Source: an uncultured Gemmatimonadota bacterium
GTDB taxonomy: Bacteria > Gemmatimonadota > Gemmatimonadetes > Gemmatimonadales > GWC2-71-9
Reading direction: 5' to 3'
Length of the DNA: 29,755 nucleotides
NCBI GenBank assembly: GCA_946480845.1
Contig: CAMLLJ010000005.1
Coordinates: 1-29,755 of the forward strand
Position 1 is the stretch's first letter. Each line of letters begins with the position of its first letter. The notes under the pieces are model-generated. The model did not search any database. It was given only the letters and a program-made list of their open reading frames with translations, and was not told where the DNA came from. The position numbers were made by a program, and so were the translations under genes. Of this stretch, positions 1-7,854 are shown in pieces.

Positions 1-602
1 GGCACGATGTCGAGCAGCAGGAGGGGCACGCTGTAGGCGCCCGGCGCGCCGATCGCCAGCGGCTTCACGAACGCCGGCGCGATCTGGCAGACCGCGAGCG
101 CGAGCCAGACCCCGAGGATGACCAGCAGGTCGTCGCGGGTCCAGGGCGCGGCGCGCGCGATGAAGAGCAGCAGCCAGGGGCAGAGGAACGTGAGCGTGAA
201 CACCGGCAGCGACCAGAGGTCGGTCTGCATGCCGATGTTGGCCAGCCACGACGCCAGCGTCCAGAGGAGCACGGCCAGCAGCAGCCAGTCGATCGTGTCG
301 AGCGGTCGCACCAGGCGCCTGCCGCCGTACTCGATGGCGAAGTAGGCGAGCGTGATGAAGAGCGCGACGAAGCCCACCTGGAGCGACGTGAGGTAGGCCG
401 CGATCACCGGCAGCAGGATGAGCAGCCGCAGGCGCCCGGTGAGCACGATGGCGCCCGCGGCGCCGAGCACGATGCCGAGCGCCAGCGGCAGGGGCATCAG
501 CTCGAGATGCACGGCGGGATAGGCGACGACCCCGATCAGCAGCGCCGGCACCGCCAGCAGCAGCGCCCACCGGCGCCAGGGGACGCCGAGGGCGTCGGTC
601 AC
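1..602 (-). CDS. Polytopic membrane protein, N-terminal part (O-antigen polymerase/ligase-like)
   Basis: Reading from a GTG at 602 the minus strand stays open to the left edge, giving the first 200 residues of a longer protein. It begins MTDALGVPWRRW and is strongly hydrophobic, with about seven to eight candidate membrane spans near residues 12-28, 37-54, 58-73, 75-91, 105-121, 131-149, 159-175 and 190 onward, separated by short Arg-containing loops. The GTG overlaps the TGA of the upstream amidotransferase gene (GTGA, 599-602), which argues for translational coupling and for this start. Topology and position inside a polysaccharide operon fit a Wzy polymerase or WaaL-type ligase, which would join lipid-linked repeat units at the periplasmic face of the inner membrane. 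The diagnostic large periplasmic loop lies outside the window, so the family call is inference. A flippase is a possible alternative. Confidence 0.7.
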   Translation of the reverse strand, partial: MTDALGVPWRRWALLLAVPALLIGVVAYPAVHLELMPLPLALGIVLGAAGAIVLTGRLRLLILLPVIAAYLTSLQVGFVALFITLAYFAIEYGGRRLVRPLDTIDWLLLAVLLWTLASWLANIGMQTDLWSLPVFTLTFLCPWLLLFIARAAPWTRDDLLVILGVWLALAVCQIAPAFVKPLAIGAPGAYSVPLLLLDIV

Positions 603-2515
603 GCGGCGGGCTCCATCGCAGGCGACCCGCGCAGCCAGGCTTCGAGCACGTAGAGCGCGAGGAGCTGCCGCGTGCGCGGTGCCCCGCGGTCGCGCACGTC
701 GGCGATCAGGCGCTGGATGCCCACGCGCGAGAGATGCTCCACCGCGCGCGCGCCCGGGCCCGCCAGGTAGGCCTCCGCGTCGCGGTGCAGCCATTCCCCG
801 AACCAGCGGTCGATCGGCGTGGCGAATCCGAGCTTCTTCCCCAGCCGCGCCGCGGGGCCGGTCAGGTGGGCGCGGAGCCCAGCCGGCAGCAGCGGCGCCA
901 CCGCGCGGCGGTAGAGCCACTTGCGCCCGCCGATCGCCGAGACCTTGTACCGGCTCGGCAGACGCTCGAGCAGGGGCAGGTACTCGAGGTCGAGGAAGGG
1001 CACGCGCAGCTCCACCGATTCCGCCATCGACATGTGGTCCGCCACGGTGAGCAGGTCGTCGGCGAGCGAGAGCCGCGCGTCGGCGCGCAGCAGGCGGTTG
1101 ACCGAGTCGCCGTCCTCGTCGCGCGGGAGCGCCCGGCGCACCGGATCGGCCAGCGCGTCGGGGTCGATGCCGTTGCCGCTCAGTGCCGCAGCCTCGCGCG
1201 GGGAGAAGACGGCGAGGATCTCCGCGAACCGGCGCGCTTCGTCCGGCTCGGCGGCCAGCCGGCGCACCCGCTCCACGCGGTCACTCGAGGCGAGCCGCTC
1301 CGGCAGGAGGCCGAGCAGTCCGCGAAGCCGGCGCGCCGCGGGGTAGTATCGCTCACCCGCGTGGCGCGGATAGCCGCCCAGCGGCTCATCGGCACCCTGC
1401 CCCGACAGCACGACCTTGTGGGTCTTGCGCACTTCCGCGCAGAGCAGCCCGACGAGCAGCACGCCGGAGTTGGCGATCGGTTCCCCCAGGCGCGCCGCGT
1501 GCCGAGGCCACGCGGCGCGGTAGGCCGCCTCGCGCACCGCGACCTCGACCAGCGGAACACCGAGCGCATCCGCCGCGCGCCGCGCGTTGGCGAGCTCGCC
1601 TCCCTCAGGCTCCTCCGCGAACCCGATGCCGAACGCCGTGGGCGGGCCGGGGAGCGCATCGCGCATGAAGCCGGTGACGATGGTGGAATCCACGCCCCCC
1701 GAGAGCAGCGAGCCGACCGGCACGTCGGCCATGAGCTGCCGTTCGACCGCCGCACGGAGGCCGTCGCGGAGCACCTCCATCCACTCCCCTTCACTGCGCG
1801 GGACCTGCGTCGGGCCGACCGCCGACTCGTACGGCTGGAACCGTGGCGCGTCGGGCAGCGCGCCGAGCGGGAACCGGCAGAGCGTGCCGGGCGGCAGCTT
1901 CCACGCGTTGGGGTGGAAGGTGTTGGGCGACGGCACGAAACGATAGACCAGGAACTCAGCGAACGCGTCGTGCCGCAGGCGGTCCCCCAGGAGGCCGGCA
2001 TCCCGCGCGGCGCCCAGCTCGCTCGCGAACCACCAGGTGCCGTCGGTGACCCCGCAGTAGAGCGGCTTCACGCCCACCGGATCGCGCGCCAGCCAGACCT
2101 CGCCGGCCCCGGCGGACTCGCGGCCATCGTAGAGCGCGAACGCGAAGATCCCGTTGAGCCGCTCGACCAGCCGTGGCCCCCATTCCTCCCAGCCGTGCAC
2201 CAGCACCTCGGTGTCCGCACGGGTGCGGAACCGGTGGCCGAGCCGCTCGAGCTCGGTGCGGAGCGCGGCGTGGTTGTAGATCTCGCCGTTGTAGCTGACC
2301 CAGACCTTCCCGTCCTCATTGCTCATCGGCTGGGCACCGCACGCGACGTCAACGATACTGAGTCGCCGGTGCGCCAGCGCGACCGACCGGCCGCGCTCGA
2401 AGTGCATCGCGCTGGCGTCGGGACCGCGGTGGGCGAGCGCGCCGGAGAGCCGGGCGGCGAGGTCGCCCGTGTCCCGGCCCGGATCGGCCGCGATGACGCC
2501 CGCGATCCCGCACAT
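599..2515 (-). CDS. Asparagine synthetase-type glutamine amidotransferase 1
   Basis: This 638-residue protein is a class II glutamine-hydrolysing amidotransferase fused to an asparagine-synthetase ATP-pyrophosphatase domain. Cys2 of MCGIAG is the glutaminase nucleophile, and HRRLSIVD (about 49-56), YNGEIYN (75-81) and RADTE (99-103) complete the glutaminase site. SGGVDS at 272-277 is the ATP pyrophosphate loop and SGQGADE is a second nucleotide-site motif. The start at 2515 places Cys2 correctly after Met removal; the frame is open further upstream but that part is a shadow of the epimerase gene. The ATG lies one base after the epimerase stop. In polysaccharide operons such enzymes usually amidate a sugar carboxylate (uronic acid) rather than make free asparagine, as with WbpS-type proteins. 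That role is inferred from context; ordinary AsnB activity cannot be excluded. Confidence 0.92.
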   Translation of the reverse strand: MCGIAGVIAADPGRDTGDLAARLSGALAHRGPDASAMHFERGRSVALAHRRLSIVDVACGAQPMSNEDGKVWVSYNGEIYNHAALRTELERLGHRFRTRADTEVLVHGWEEWGPRLVERLNGIFAFALYDGRESAGAGEVWLARDPVGVKPLYCGVTDGTWWFASELGAARDAGLLGDRLRHDAFAEFLVYRFVPSPNTFHPNAWKLPPGTLCRFPLGALPDAPRFQPYESAVGPTQVPRSEGEWMEVLRDGLRAAVERQLMADVPVGSLLSGGVDSTIVTGFMRDALPGPPTAFGIGFAEEPEGGELANARRAADALGVPLVEVAVREAAYRAAWPRHAARLGEPIANSGVLLVGLLCAEVRKTHKVVLSGQGADEPLGGYPRHAGERYYPAARRLRGLLGLLPERLASSDRVERVRRLAAEPDEARRFAEILAVFSPREAAALSGNGIDPDALADPVRRALPRDEDGDSVNRLLRADARLSLADDLLTVADHMSMAESVELRVPFLDLEYLPLLERLPSRYKVSAIGGRKWLYRRAVAPLLPAGLRAHLTGPAARLGKKLGFATPIDRWFGEWLHRDAEAYLAGPGARAVEHLSRVGIQRLIADVRDRGAPRTRQLLALYVLEAWLRGSPAMEPAA

Positions 2516-2516
2516 C

Positions 2517-3632
2517 TCAGCGCCCGGCCGGCGCGCCGGCGCCGATGAGGCGCGCCGCCGCCTCCGCGATGCGGGCGGCGGCATCCCCGGCGCCGTATGC
2601 CGTCCGGTCCCAGCTCCCGCGATGTCCCGGGGCGAGCGCCTCGGCCGCCGCGCGCTCGAGCGTGGCGGGCGCGTCGCCCGGTGCGACGAGCACGTTGGCA
2701 CCGAGCGCGACGGTCTCCGTCCACTCGGTCTCCGGCCGCACGGTGATGCAGGGAACGCCGAGCCAGTAGGCCTCCCGCTGCACGCCCCCTGAGTCGGTGA
2801 CCACCAGGCGGGCAGCACGCGTGAGCGCGAGGCTCTCCAGGTAGCCCACCGCGGGGACCAGCGTCAGCCGCCCGCCGGCGGCCGGCGCGATGCCGGCCGC
2901 ATCGAGCACGGCGCGAGTGCGGGGATGCACCGCGAGGACGACCGGAACCGGCAGTCGCGCGAGCGCGGCCAGCACGCCGCGCAGGTGGGGCACGTTGTCG
3001 GTGAGCTCGGCCCGGTGCAGGGTCGCGAAGGCGTACGCCTCGGCGGCACCCTCGGGAAGAACCGCGGACACATCGGGAAGACGGCCGAGCTGGGCCCGGA
3101 GCACATCGTGCGCGACGTCGCCCGTCTCGGTCACCTCGGCATCGGGATGCTCAGCGCGCATCCGCGCGGTCGCCGCCGCCGACGGCGTGCAGAGCACCTG
3201 GGCGAACGCGTCCACGACCCGGCGGTTGATCTCCTCCGCCATGAGCGTGTCGAGCGCGCGAAGCCCCGCCTCGACATGGACCACCGGGATGCGCAGCTTC
3301 GCCGCGGCGAGCGCAGACCCGAGCGTCGAGTTGGTGTCTCCAATGACGACGACCGCCGCCGGCCGCCGGCTCCGGAAGAGCGCCTCCGCCCTGACCAGGA
3401 TGCCCGCGGTCTGCTCCGCGTGCGACGCGGAGCCGACGTCGAGGCATTCATCGGCGGGTGCCACGCCGAGCTGCTCGTAGAGCAGCGCGTTGAGCGCATA
3501 GTCGTAGTGCTGGCCGGTGTCGACGGCGAGGACCGGCGCCACGGCGGCGAGATGCCGACGCACCATGCTCGCCTTGATGACCTGGGGGCGCGTCCCGTAG
3601 CAGAGCGCGATCGGCTGGAGAGACTCGCTCAC
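2517..3632 (-). CDS. wecB: Non-hydrolysing UDP-N-acetylglucosamine 2-epimerase family protein
   Basis: The 371-residue product has the WecB fold signatures in order: YGTRPQVIK near the N terminus (usually GTRPE), DTGQHYDY, IGDTNSTLG, HVEAGLRA, EEINRRVVD, a GDV-type segment, TLHRAE, HPRTR, DSGGVQREA and RPETEWTE. These residues bind the UDP-sugar and catalyse C2 epimerisation, making UDP-ManNAc from UDP-GlcNAc in the classic case. Start is GTG at 3632 (VSESLQ), overlapping the stop of the upstream glycosyltransferase by four bases; length matches the family. The TGQHYDYALN segment also resembles epimerases acting on diacetamido-uronates (WbpI group), so the exact substrate is open. No WecC-like dehydrogenase is visible nearby. 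The gene supplies an activated sugar for the polymer assembled by its neighbours. Confidence 0.88.
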   Translation of the reverse strand: MSESLQPIALCYGTRPQVIKASMVRRHLAAVAPVLAVDTGQHYDYALNALLYEQLGVAPADECLDVGSASHAEQTAGILVRAEALFRSRRPAAVVVIGDTNSTLGSALAAAKLRIPVVHVEAGLRALDTLMAEEINRRVVDAFAQVLCTPSAAATARMRAEHPDAEVTETGDVAHDVLRAQLGRLPDVSAVLPEGAAEAYAFATLHRAELTDNVPHLRGVLAALARLPVPVVLAVHPRTRAVLDAAGIAPAAGGRLTLVPAVGYLESLALTRAARLVVTDSGGVQREAYWLGVPCITVRPETEWTETVALGANVLVAPGDAPATLERAAAEALAPGHRGSWDRTAYGAGDAAARIAEAAARLIGAGAPAGR

Positions 3633-4618
3633 CGGACGGCTCCGGCGACCGACGCATACACCTCCGCAACCCGGCCCGCGACGACCGCCTGGTCGAGCTC
3701 GGCGAGGAGCGGAGCCGGGTCCACCGGGTCGCCGCTGCTCAGCACCACGTCGAGCGCGCCGGCGATCTCGCGCGGATCGTCGGCCGCGATCAGGCCTCCG
3801 GAGGCGCGCTCCACCCAGCGCCGCACGTCTCCCACATCCACGCTCACGACCGGCAGGCCACACGCCAGGGCTTCCTTCACCACGTTGGGCGATCCCTCCG
3901 ATCTCGAGGTCAGCAGGAGACAGTCGGCGGCGCGATAGTAGTCGGGCATCCGCGCGGGCGGAACGCCACTCACCTGCAGGAGGCGCGCCCCGGGCCGCCG
4001 CAGCCGGAGCTCCGCCATCGCGGCCTCGGCGAGGGCGAACCGCTTCTGCAGTGCCTGCCGCGGATCGTGCGGGAAGAGCACCAGCTCTTCGCCGTGGTCG
4101 AGGCCGAGCCGGTCCCGGCTTGTCGCGCGGTCGCCGGGGTGAAAGCGCGCCGTGTCCACCCCGTTGGGAATGACGTGCGCGCGGCGGCGGTCCCGCTCGC
4201 GTGGCAGCGCCGCGGCGAGGCCCGCCGACTTGCAGATGATGGCTGCCGACCGCGTGGCGGCCCACCGGCTCATGCCCACGGCGAGCCGCGAGCGCGGCGT
4301 GAGTCCGCCACCCGGCGCCGGCGTGCCGAGCAGGTCGTCGCCGCAGAAGGAGACCACCAGCGGTGCAGGCTGCCAGGCGGCCGTCCAGCCGCTCAGGCCA
4401 TAATGGGCGTGCACCAGGTCGGGCCGCTGCCGGCGGACTTCGCGCCGCAGCACGGGGATGTCGCCGGCGTAGGCGCCCGCGCCCCGGTCGCCGGCGATGA
4501 CGTGCACCTGCATGTCCAGCCCCAGCGCGCGGAGCGCATCGACCTGGGCGCGCACGAAGCTCCCGTAGGCCGGCCGGTCCTCGCGCGGCCACATGTTGGT
4601 GACCACGAGCACCCGCAT
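3629..4618 (-). CDS. Family GT4 glycosyltransferase
   Basis: The product is 329 residues starting MRVLVVTNMWPRED, a typical GT-B fold N terminus with a first Rossmann strand. The C-terminal half carries the donor-site EX7E motif in the context RSEGSPNVVKEALACG, followed by LPVVSVDVGD, diagnostic for retaining GT4 enzymes using nucleotide-sugar donors. HVIPNGVD marks the interdomain region. The ATG at 4618 is two bases after the stop of the amidotransferase at 4621-6519, and its own stop overlaps the epimerase start, so it sits in the middle of a coupled operon. The open frame continues to 4711, but residues before MRVLVV have no family character and overlap the upstream gene. The protein should act on the cytoplasmic face of the inner membrane, extending a lipid-linked oligosaccharide. 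Donor and acceptor cannot be read from sequence. Confidence 0.88.
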   Translation of the reverse strand: MRVLVVTNMWPREDRPAYGSFVRAQVDALRALGLDMQVHVIAGDRGAGAYAGDIPVLRREVRRQRPDLVHAHYGLSGWTAAWQPAPLVVSFCGDDLLGTPAPGGGLTPRSRLAVGMSRWAATRSAAIICKSAGLAAALPRERDRRRAHVIPNGVDTARFHPGDRATSRDRLGLDHGEELVLFPHDPRQALQKRFALAEAAMAELRLRRPGARLLQVSGVPPARMPDYYRAADCLLLTSRSEGSPNVVKEALACGLPVVSVDVGDVRRWVERASGGLIAADDPREIAGALDVVLSSGDPVDPAPLLAELDQAVVAGRVAEVYASVAGAVR

Positions 4619-4620
4619 CG

Positions 4621-6519
4621 TCACGCCGCGGCCCGGACCAGCGGCTCGTCGGCCGTGAGCGTACGGTCGAGCGCCATGGCGCCCCAGACACCGAGCACGA
4701 AGAGCAGCCACACGCGGTCGGCGCGCACGGAGCCGGCATCGAGCTCGCTATAGGCGTCGGCCGCGGCCGCGGGATCGATCCACTCATGGATCGCGCGCCC
4801 GGGGTGGGTGACGAACCGGGCGTAGTGCGGGCGGAGCGGCCCCAGCAGCCACTCGCGGATGGGAATGCCGAAGCCCGACTTGGGCCGCCGGAGGATCGAC
4901 TCGGGGAGCAGCTTCGACGCGAGCGGCTGCAGCAGCGCCTTGGGCCTGCCGCCGGCAAAGGCGAGGCGGGCCGGAACCCGCAGCATCAACTCCACCAGGT
5001 CCACGTCGAGGAACGGGCTCCGCGCCTCGAGTGCCACGGCCATCGTCGCGACGTCCACCTTGGTGAGATAGTCATTGGGCAGCCAGGTGCGGATCAGCAC
5101 CCGGCGCAGCGCATCGGCATCCGGCAGGTGGGTGAGCTGCGCGAGCCGGTCGCCGTAGATCCGCTCGGCCGGCACCGGCTCGGCCTGCCGGAGGAGCCGG
5201 CGCCGCGCCGCCGCGTTCCAGCCCATCCGGTTGCGGAAGCTGGCCGCGGCCGGCGCGGCGGCATACTCGAGCAGCGCGTCGAGCTTGTTGCGCGGGCCCG
5301 TGGTGGTGTCGTCGCCGGCGGCCTCGCGGATCCGGTGGAGCAGCCTCGCGGGGACGAGGCCGCGCACCCGCTCGGCGAGGCGCACGCCGCCGAATACCGA
5401 GTACCCGAAGAACAGCTCGTCCCCGCCGTCGCCGGTGAGTGCCACGCTCACGACCTGCCGCGCCGCGGCGGCCACGCGCGCGCTCGGCAGGAGCGAGGCA
5501 TCGCCGAAGGGCTCGCCCGCGTGCGCCAGCAACCGGGGCAGCTCGGACGCGGAGAGCGGCGGCACGTCCACTTCGGCGTGGCGGGTGCCGTACCGCTCGG
5601 CCACGGCGCGCGCGGCAGGGCGCTCGTCCATCGGGTCGCCCGGCGTCCCCGCCGTGAAGGTCAGGATCGGCTCGCCGGCCTCCTGCGCCATGAGCGCGAC
5701 GATCGTCCCCGAATCGAGGCCCGCACTCAGGAACGCCCCGACCGGCACGTCGGCCACGAGCCGGCGGCGCACCGCGGCGCGCAGCCGTTCCTCGATCTCG
5801 CGATGAAGCTCGGCCGGCGTGCCGTCCCAGTCCGCCTCCGTGGCCGGCCCCCAGTACTCGCCCCGCGCCACCTCGCGCGCACCGTCGAAGCGCACCCACG
5901 AGCCCGGCGGCACGCGGTGCACGCCCTGGTAGATCACCGCCTCCTGGGGGATCACCATGTGCGCGAGGTAGTGGCTCAGCGCGGCGGGCGAGACCGGGGG
6001 CGTCCGCCCCAGTGCCGTAAGGATGAGCTCGATGGTCGAGCCGAACACCAGCGCGCCGTCGTCGCGCCAGGCATAGAAGAGCGGCTTCTTGCCGAGCGGG
6101 TCCCGCGCGAGGAGCAGGCTCCGCTCCGCCGGCCGCCAGTACGCGAGCGCGAACATACCGCGGAGCGACTGCAGCGCGTCGGGGCCGCCGCGGGCGAGCG
6201 TGACGAGCAGCGTCTCGGTGTCCGATTCGGTCCCTAAGCGGATCCCGCGCTCCTCCCAGCCGCGGCGCAGCTCGCGGAAATTGTAGATCTCGCCGTTGAA
6301 GGCGACGACCGCGCCCAGGTCCGGCCGCGCAAGCGGCTGGTCGGCGCGGGCGGAGAGGTCGATGATGGCGAGCCGGCAGTGCACCAGCCCCGCGCCCTCC
6401 GAGGTGGCGGTATGGGTGCCGTCAGGGCCGCGGTGACGGATGGTCGCGCCCATGCGCGCGAGCAGCGCGTCGGGCACTTCCCCCGTCCCGGGCAGGACGA
6501 CGCCTCCGAACCCACACAT
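4621..6519 (-). CDS. Asparagine synthetase-type glutamine amidotransferase 2
   Basis: This 632-residue protein has the same two-domain plan as the amidotransferase at 599-2515 but is clearly divergent from it. It opens MCGFGG (Cys2 nucleophile), keeps RHRGPDG, HCRLAIIDL, FNGEIYNF and ESDTETLL in the glutaminase domain, SAGLDS at 265-270 in the synthetase domain, and LTGDGGDELFFGY. It is the first gene of the minus-strand polysaccharide operon; the next gene starts two bases after its stop. Likely role: ATP-dependent transfer of glutamine-derived ammonia to a carboxylated sugar or another acid in polymer assembly. Such genes also occur as exosortase-associated amidotransferases in EPS clusters, but no exosortase is in the window. 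The start at 6519 is fixed by the need for Cys2. No convincing Shine-Dalgarno sequence precedes it. Confidence 0.92.
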   Translation of the reverse strand: MCGFGGVVLPGTGEVPDALLARMGATIRHRGPDGTHTATSEGAGLVHCRLAIIDLSARADQPLARPDLGAVVAFNGEIYNFRELRRGWEERGIRLGTESDTETLLVTLARGGPDALQSLRGMFALAYWRPAERSLLLARDPLGKKPLFYAWRDDGALVFGSTIELILTALGRTPPVSPAALSHYLAHMVIPQEAVIYQGVHRVPPGSWVRFDGAREVARGEYWGPATEADWDGTPAELHREIEERLRAAVRRRLVADVPVGAFLSAGLDSGTIVALMAQEAGEPILTFTAGTPGDPMDERPAARAVAERYGTRHAEVDVPPLSASELPRLLAHAGEPFGDASLLPSARVAAAARQVVSVALTGDGGDELFFGYSVFGGVRLAERVRGLVPARLLHRIREAAGDDTTTGPRNKLDALLEYAAAPAAASFRNRMGWNAAARRRLLRQAEPVPAERIYGDRLAQLTHLPDADALRRVLIRTWLPNDYLTKVDVATMAVALEARSPFLDVDLVELMLRVPARLAFAGGRPKALLQPLASKLLPESILRRPKSGFGIPIREWLLGPLRPHYARFVTHPGRAIHEWIDPAAAADAYSELDAGSVRADRVWLLFVLGVWGAMALDRTLTADEPLVRAAA

Positions 6520-6615
6520 TACGGTGAGATGCCGGCGGGGCTTGCTTCGGACGTCTCAGCGCGCACTTTTAGCCGCCATCGTCTCCCTGTTCCCGTCAAG
6601 GTCCATCAGCCGCGA

Positions 6616-7854
6616 GTGAGCGTGAGCCGAGCCCGCCGTCCGTTCGACATCGTGCACATCGGCCAGACCCAGTTTCCCGACGACGCGCGCCCGCGCCGCG
6701 AGGCGCTCGTCGCCGCGGAAACGGGAGCGCGCGTGGCCGTCATCGCGCTGCAGGATGGACTTGACCGGCGCCCGGTGGGTCACTACGGCCCGATTGCCAT
6801 CGTGCGGCTGCGCGGCGAGCGGCGCCGCGGATCGTTCGGCAAGTACGTGGTGGAATATACCGACTTCCTGGTGCGGGCTCATGCCCTCCTCAGGCGGGAT
6901 CCGCGCTTCCGGGGAGCCCGGGTCGTCCACGTGCACACGCTGCCGGACTTCCTGGTGGCCGCCGCGCGCCCGGCGCGGCGGCAGGGCGCGCGGGTGATTC
7001 TCGACATGCATGAGATCTTCCCGGAATTCATGCGCACCAAGTTCCCCGGCCTGCTCGGCCGCATCGGCGAGCCGGTGGCCCGCGCAGTCGAGCGCTGGTC
7101 CCGCGCGCAGGCGGACGTGGTGCTGACCGTCAACCGCTCGATCGAGCGGCTCCTCCGCGCGCGCGCGCCGCGCGCCGGCGAGCCGCTGGTCATCGTGCAC
7201 AATCTCGCCGACACCGCCGACTTCGGGCCGCCCCGCCTCACCACCGGCGAGATCGCCGGCCCCGTGCGGCTGGCCTATCACGGCACCATCACGCAGCTGT
7301 ACGGCCTCGACCTCGCCGTCGAGGCCGTCGCACTGGCCCGCGCGCGCGGCGTGGATGTGACTTTCGACATCTACGGGCGCGGGCCCGAGGCCGAGGCGCT
7401 CGAGGCGCGGGTGGCCGGGCTCGGGCTCTCCGGCGTGATCCGCTTCATGGGCTCGGTCTCGCATCACGTCCTCCGCGAACGCCTGCCCGGCTACCACGCC
7501 GGGCTGCTGCCCACGCGCCTCGACGCGATGACGCAGTACTCGCTCTCGACCAAGCTGCTCGAGTACGTACACTTCGGCGTCCCGCTGATCGCGGCCCGGA
7601 TCCCGACGTACCTGGAGTATTTCCCGGCCGGCTGTGCCTGGTACTTCGAGCCGAACGACGCGGCCGATGCGGCGCGCGCCATCACCGACTTCGCGGCTGC
7701 CACGGCCGCGGCGCGGAAGGCGCGTGCCGAGGCGGCACAGGAGGCGAGCCGGGAGCTGGTCTGGACGAAGGAGGCGGAGCGGCTGCGGCAGGTGTACGAA
7801 CGACTGCTGGGGCAGGAAGGCGGACCCGGAGCTAGACCGCCTTCCCCGCGTTGA
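6616..7854 (+). CDS. Glycosyltransferase, GT-B fold, GT4-like
   Basis: About 412 residues from a GTG at 6616 (a second in-frame GTG lies at 6622). The N-terminal half starts with FDIVHIGQTQFPDD and contains HVHTLPDFL and ILDMHEIFPEF; the latter is typical of GT4 proteins that follow a conserved DxHE segment. The C-terminal half has LAYHGTITQLYGLDLAVEA, IYGRGPE and STKLLEYVHFGVPLIA. The last is the well-known variant in which only the second Glu of EX7E is kept and a Lys precedes it. The frame opens earlier (6379), but that part runs antisense through the divergent amidotransferase gene and is rejected. The gene ends convergently with the sugar-phosphate transferase gene, overlapping by 23 bases. 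Likely a cytoplasmic enzyme of polysaccharide assembly. The start is uncertain by a few codons because no good ribosome binding site is visible. Confidence 0.85.
   Translation: MSVSRARRPFDIVHIGQTQFPDDARPRREALVAAETGARVAVIALQDGLDRRPVGHYGPIAIVRLRGERRRGSFGKYVVEYTDFLVRAHALLRRDPRFRGARVVHVHTLPDFLVAAARPARRQGARVILDMHEIFPEFMRTKFPGLLGRIGEPVARAVERWSRAQADVVLTVNRSIERLLRARAPRAGEPLVIVHNLADTADFGPPRLTTGEIAGPVRLAYHGTITQLYGLDLAVEAVALARARGVDVTFDIYGRGPEAEALEARVAGLGLSGVIRFMGSVSHHVLRERLPGYHAGLLPTRLDAMTQYSLSTKLLEYVHFGVPLIAARIPTYLEYFPAGCAWYFEPNDAADAARAITDFAAATAAARKARAEAAQEASRELVWTKEAERLRQVYERLLGQEGGPGARPPSPR

Noticed and set aside
118..345. A 75-codon plus-strand frame near the left edge
   Set aside because: It is a Ser/Arg-rich antisense reading of the membrane protein gene on the minus strand, which has coherent membrane spans and an overlapping start.
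734..2548. A 604-codon plus-strand open frame opposite the first amidotransferase
   Set aside because: Antisense to a well-conserved enzyme and of low-complexity Arg/Ala/Glu composition. The long plus-strand frames at 4786-6237 and 8261-9595 and the minus-strand frame at 6556-7929 are rejected for the same reason.
2517..4958. An 813-codon frame that could suggest a fusion with the epimerase
   Set aside because: Only the part downstream of 3632 has epimerase motifs; the rest is an out-of-frame reading of the glycosyltransferase and amidotransferase genes.
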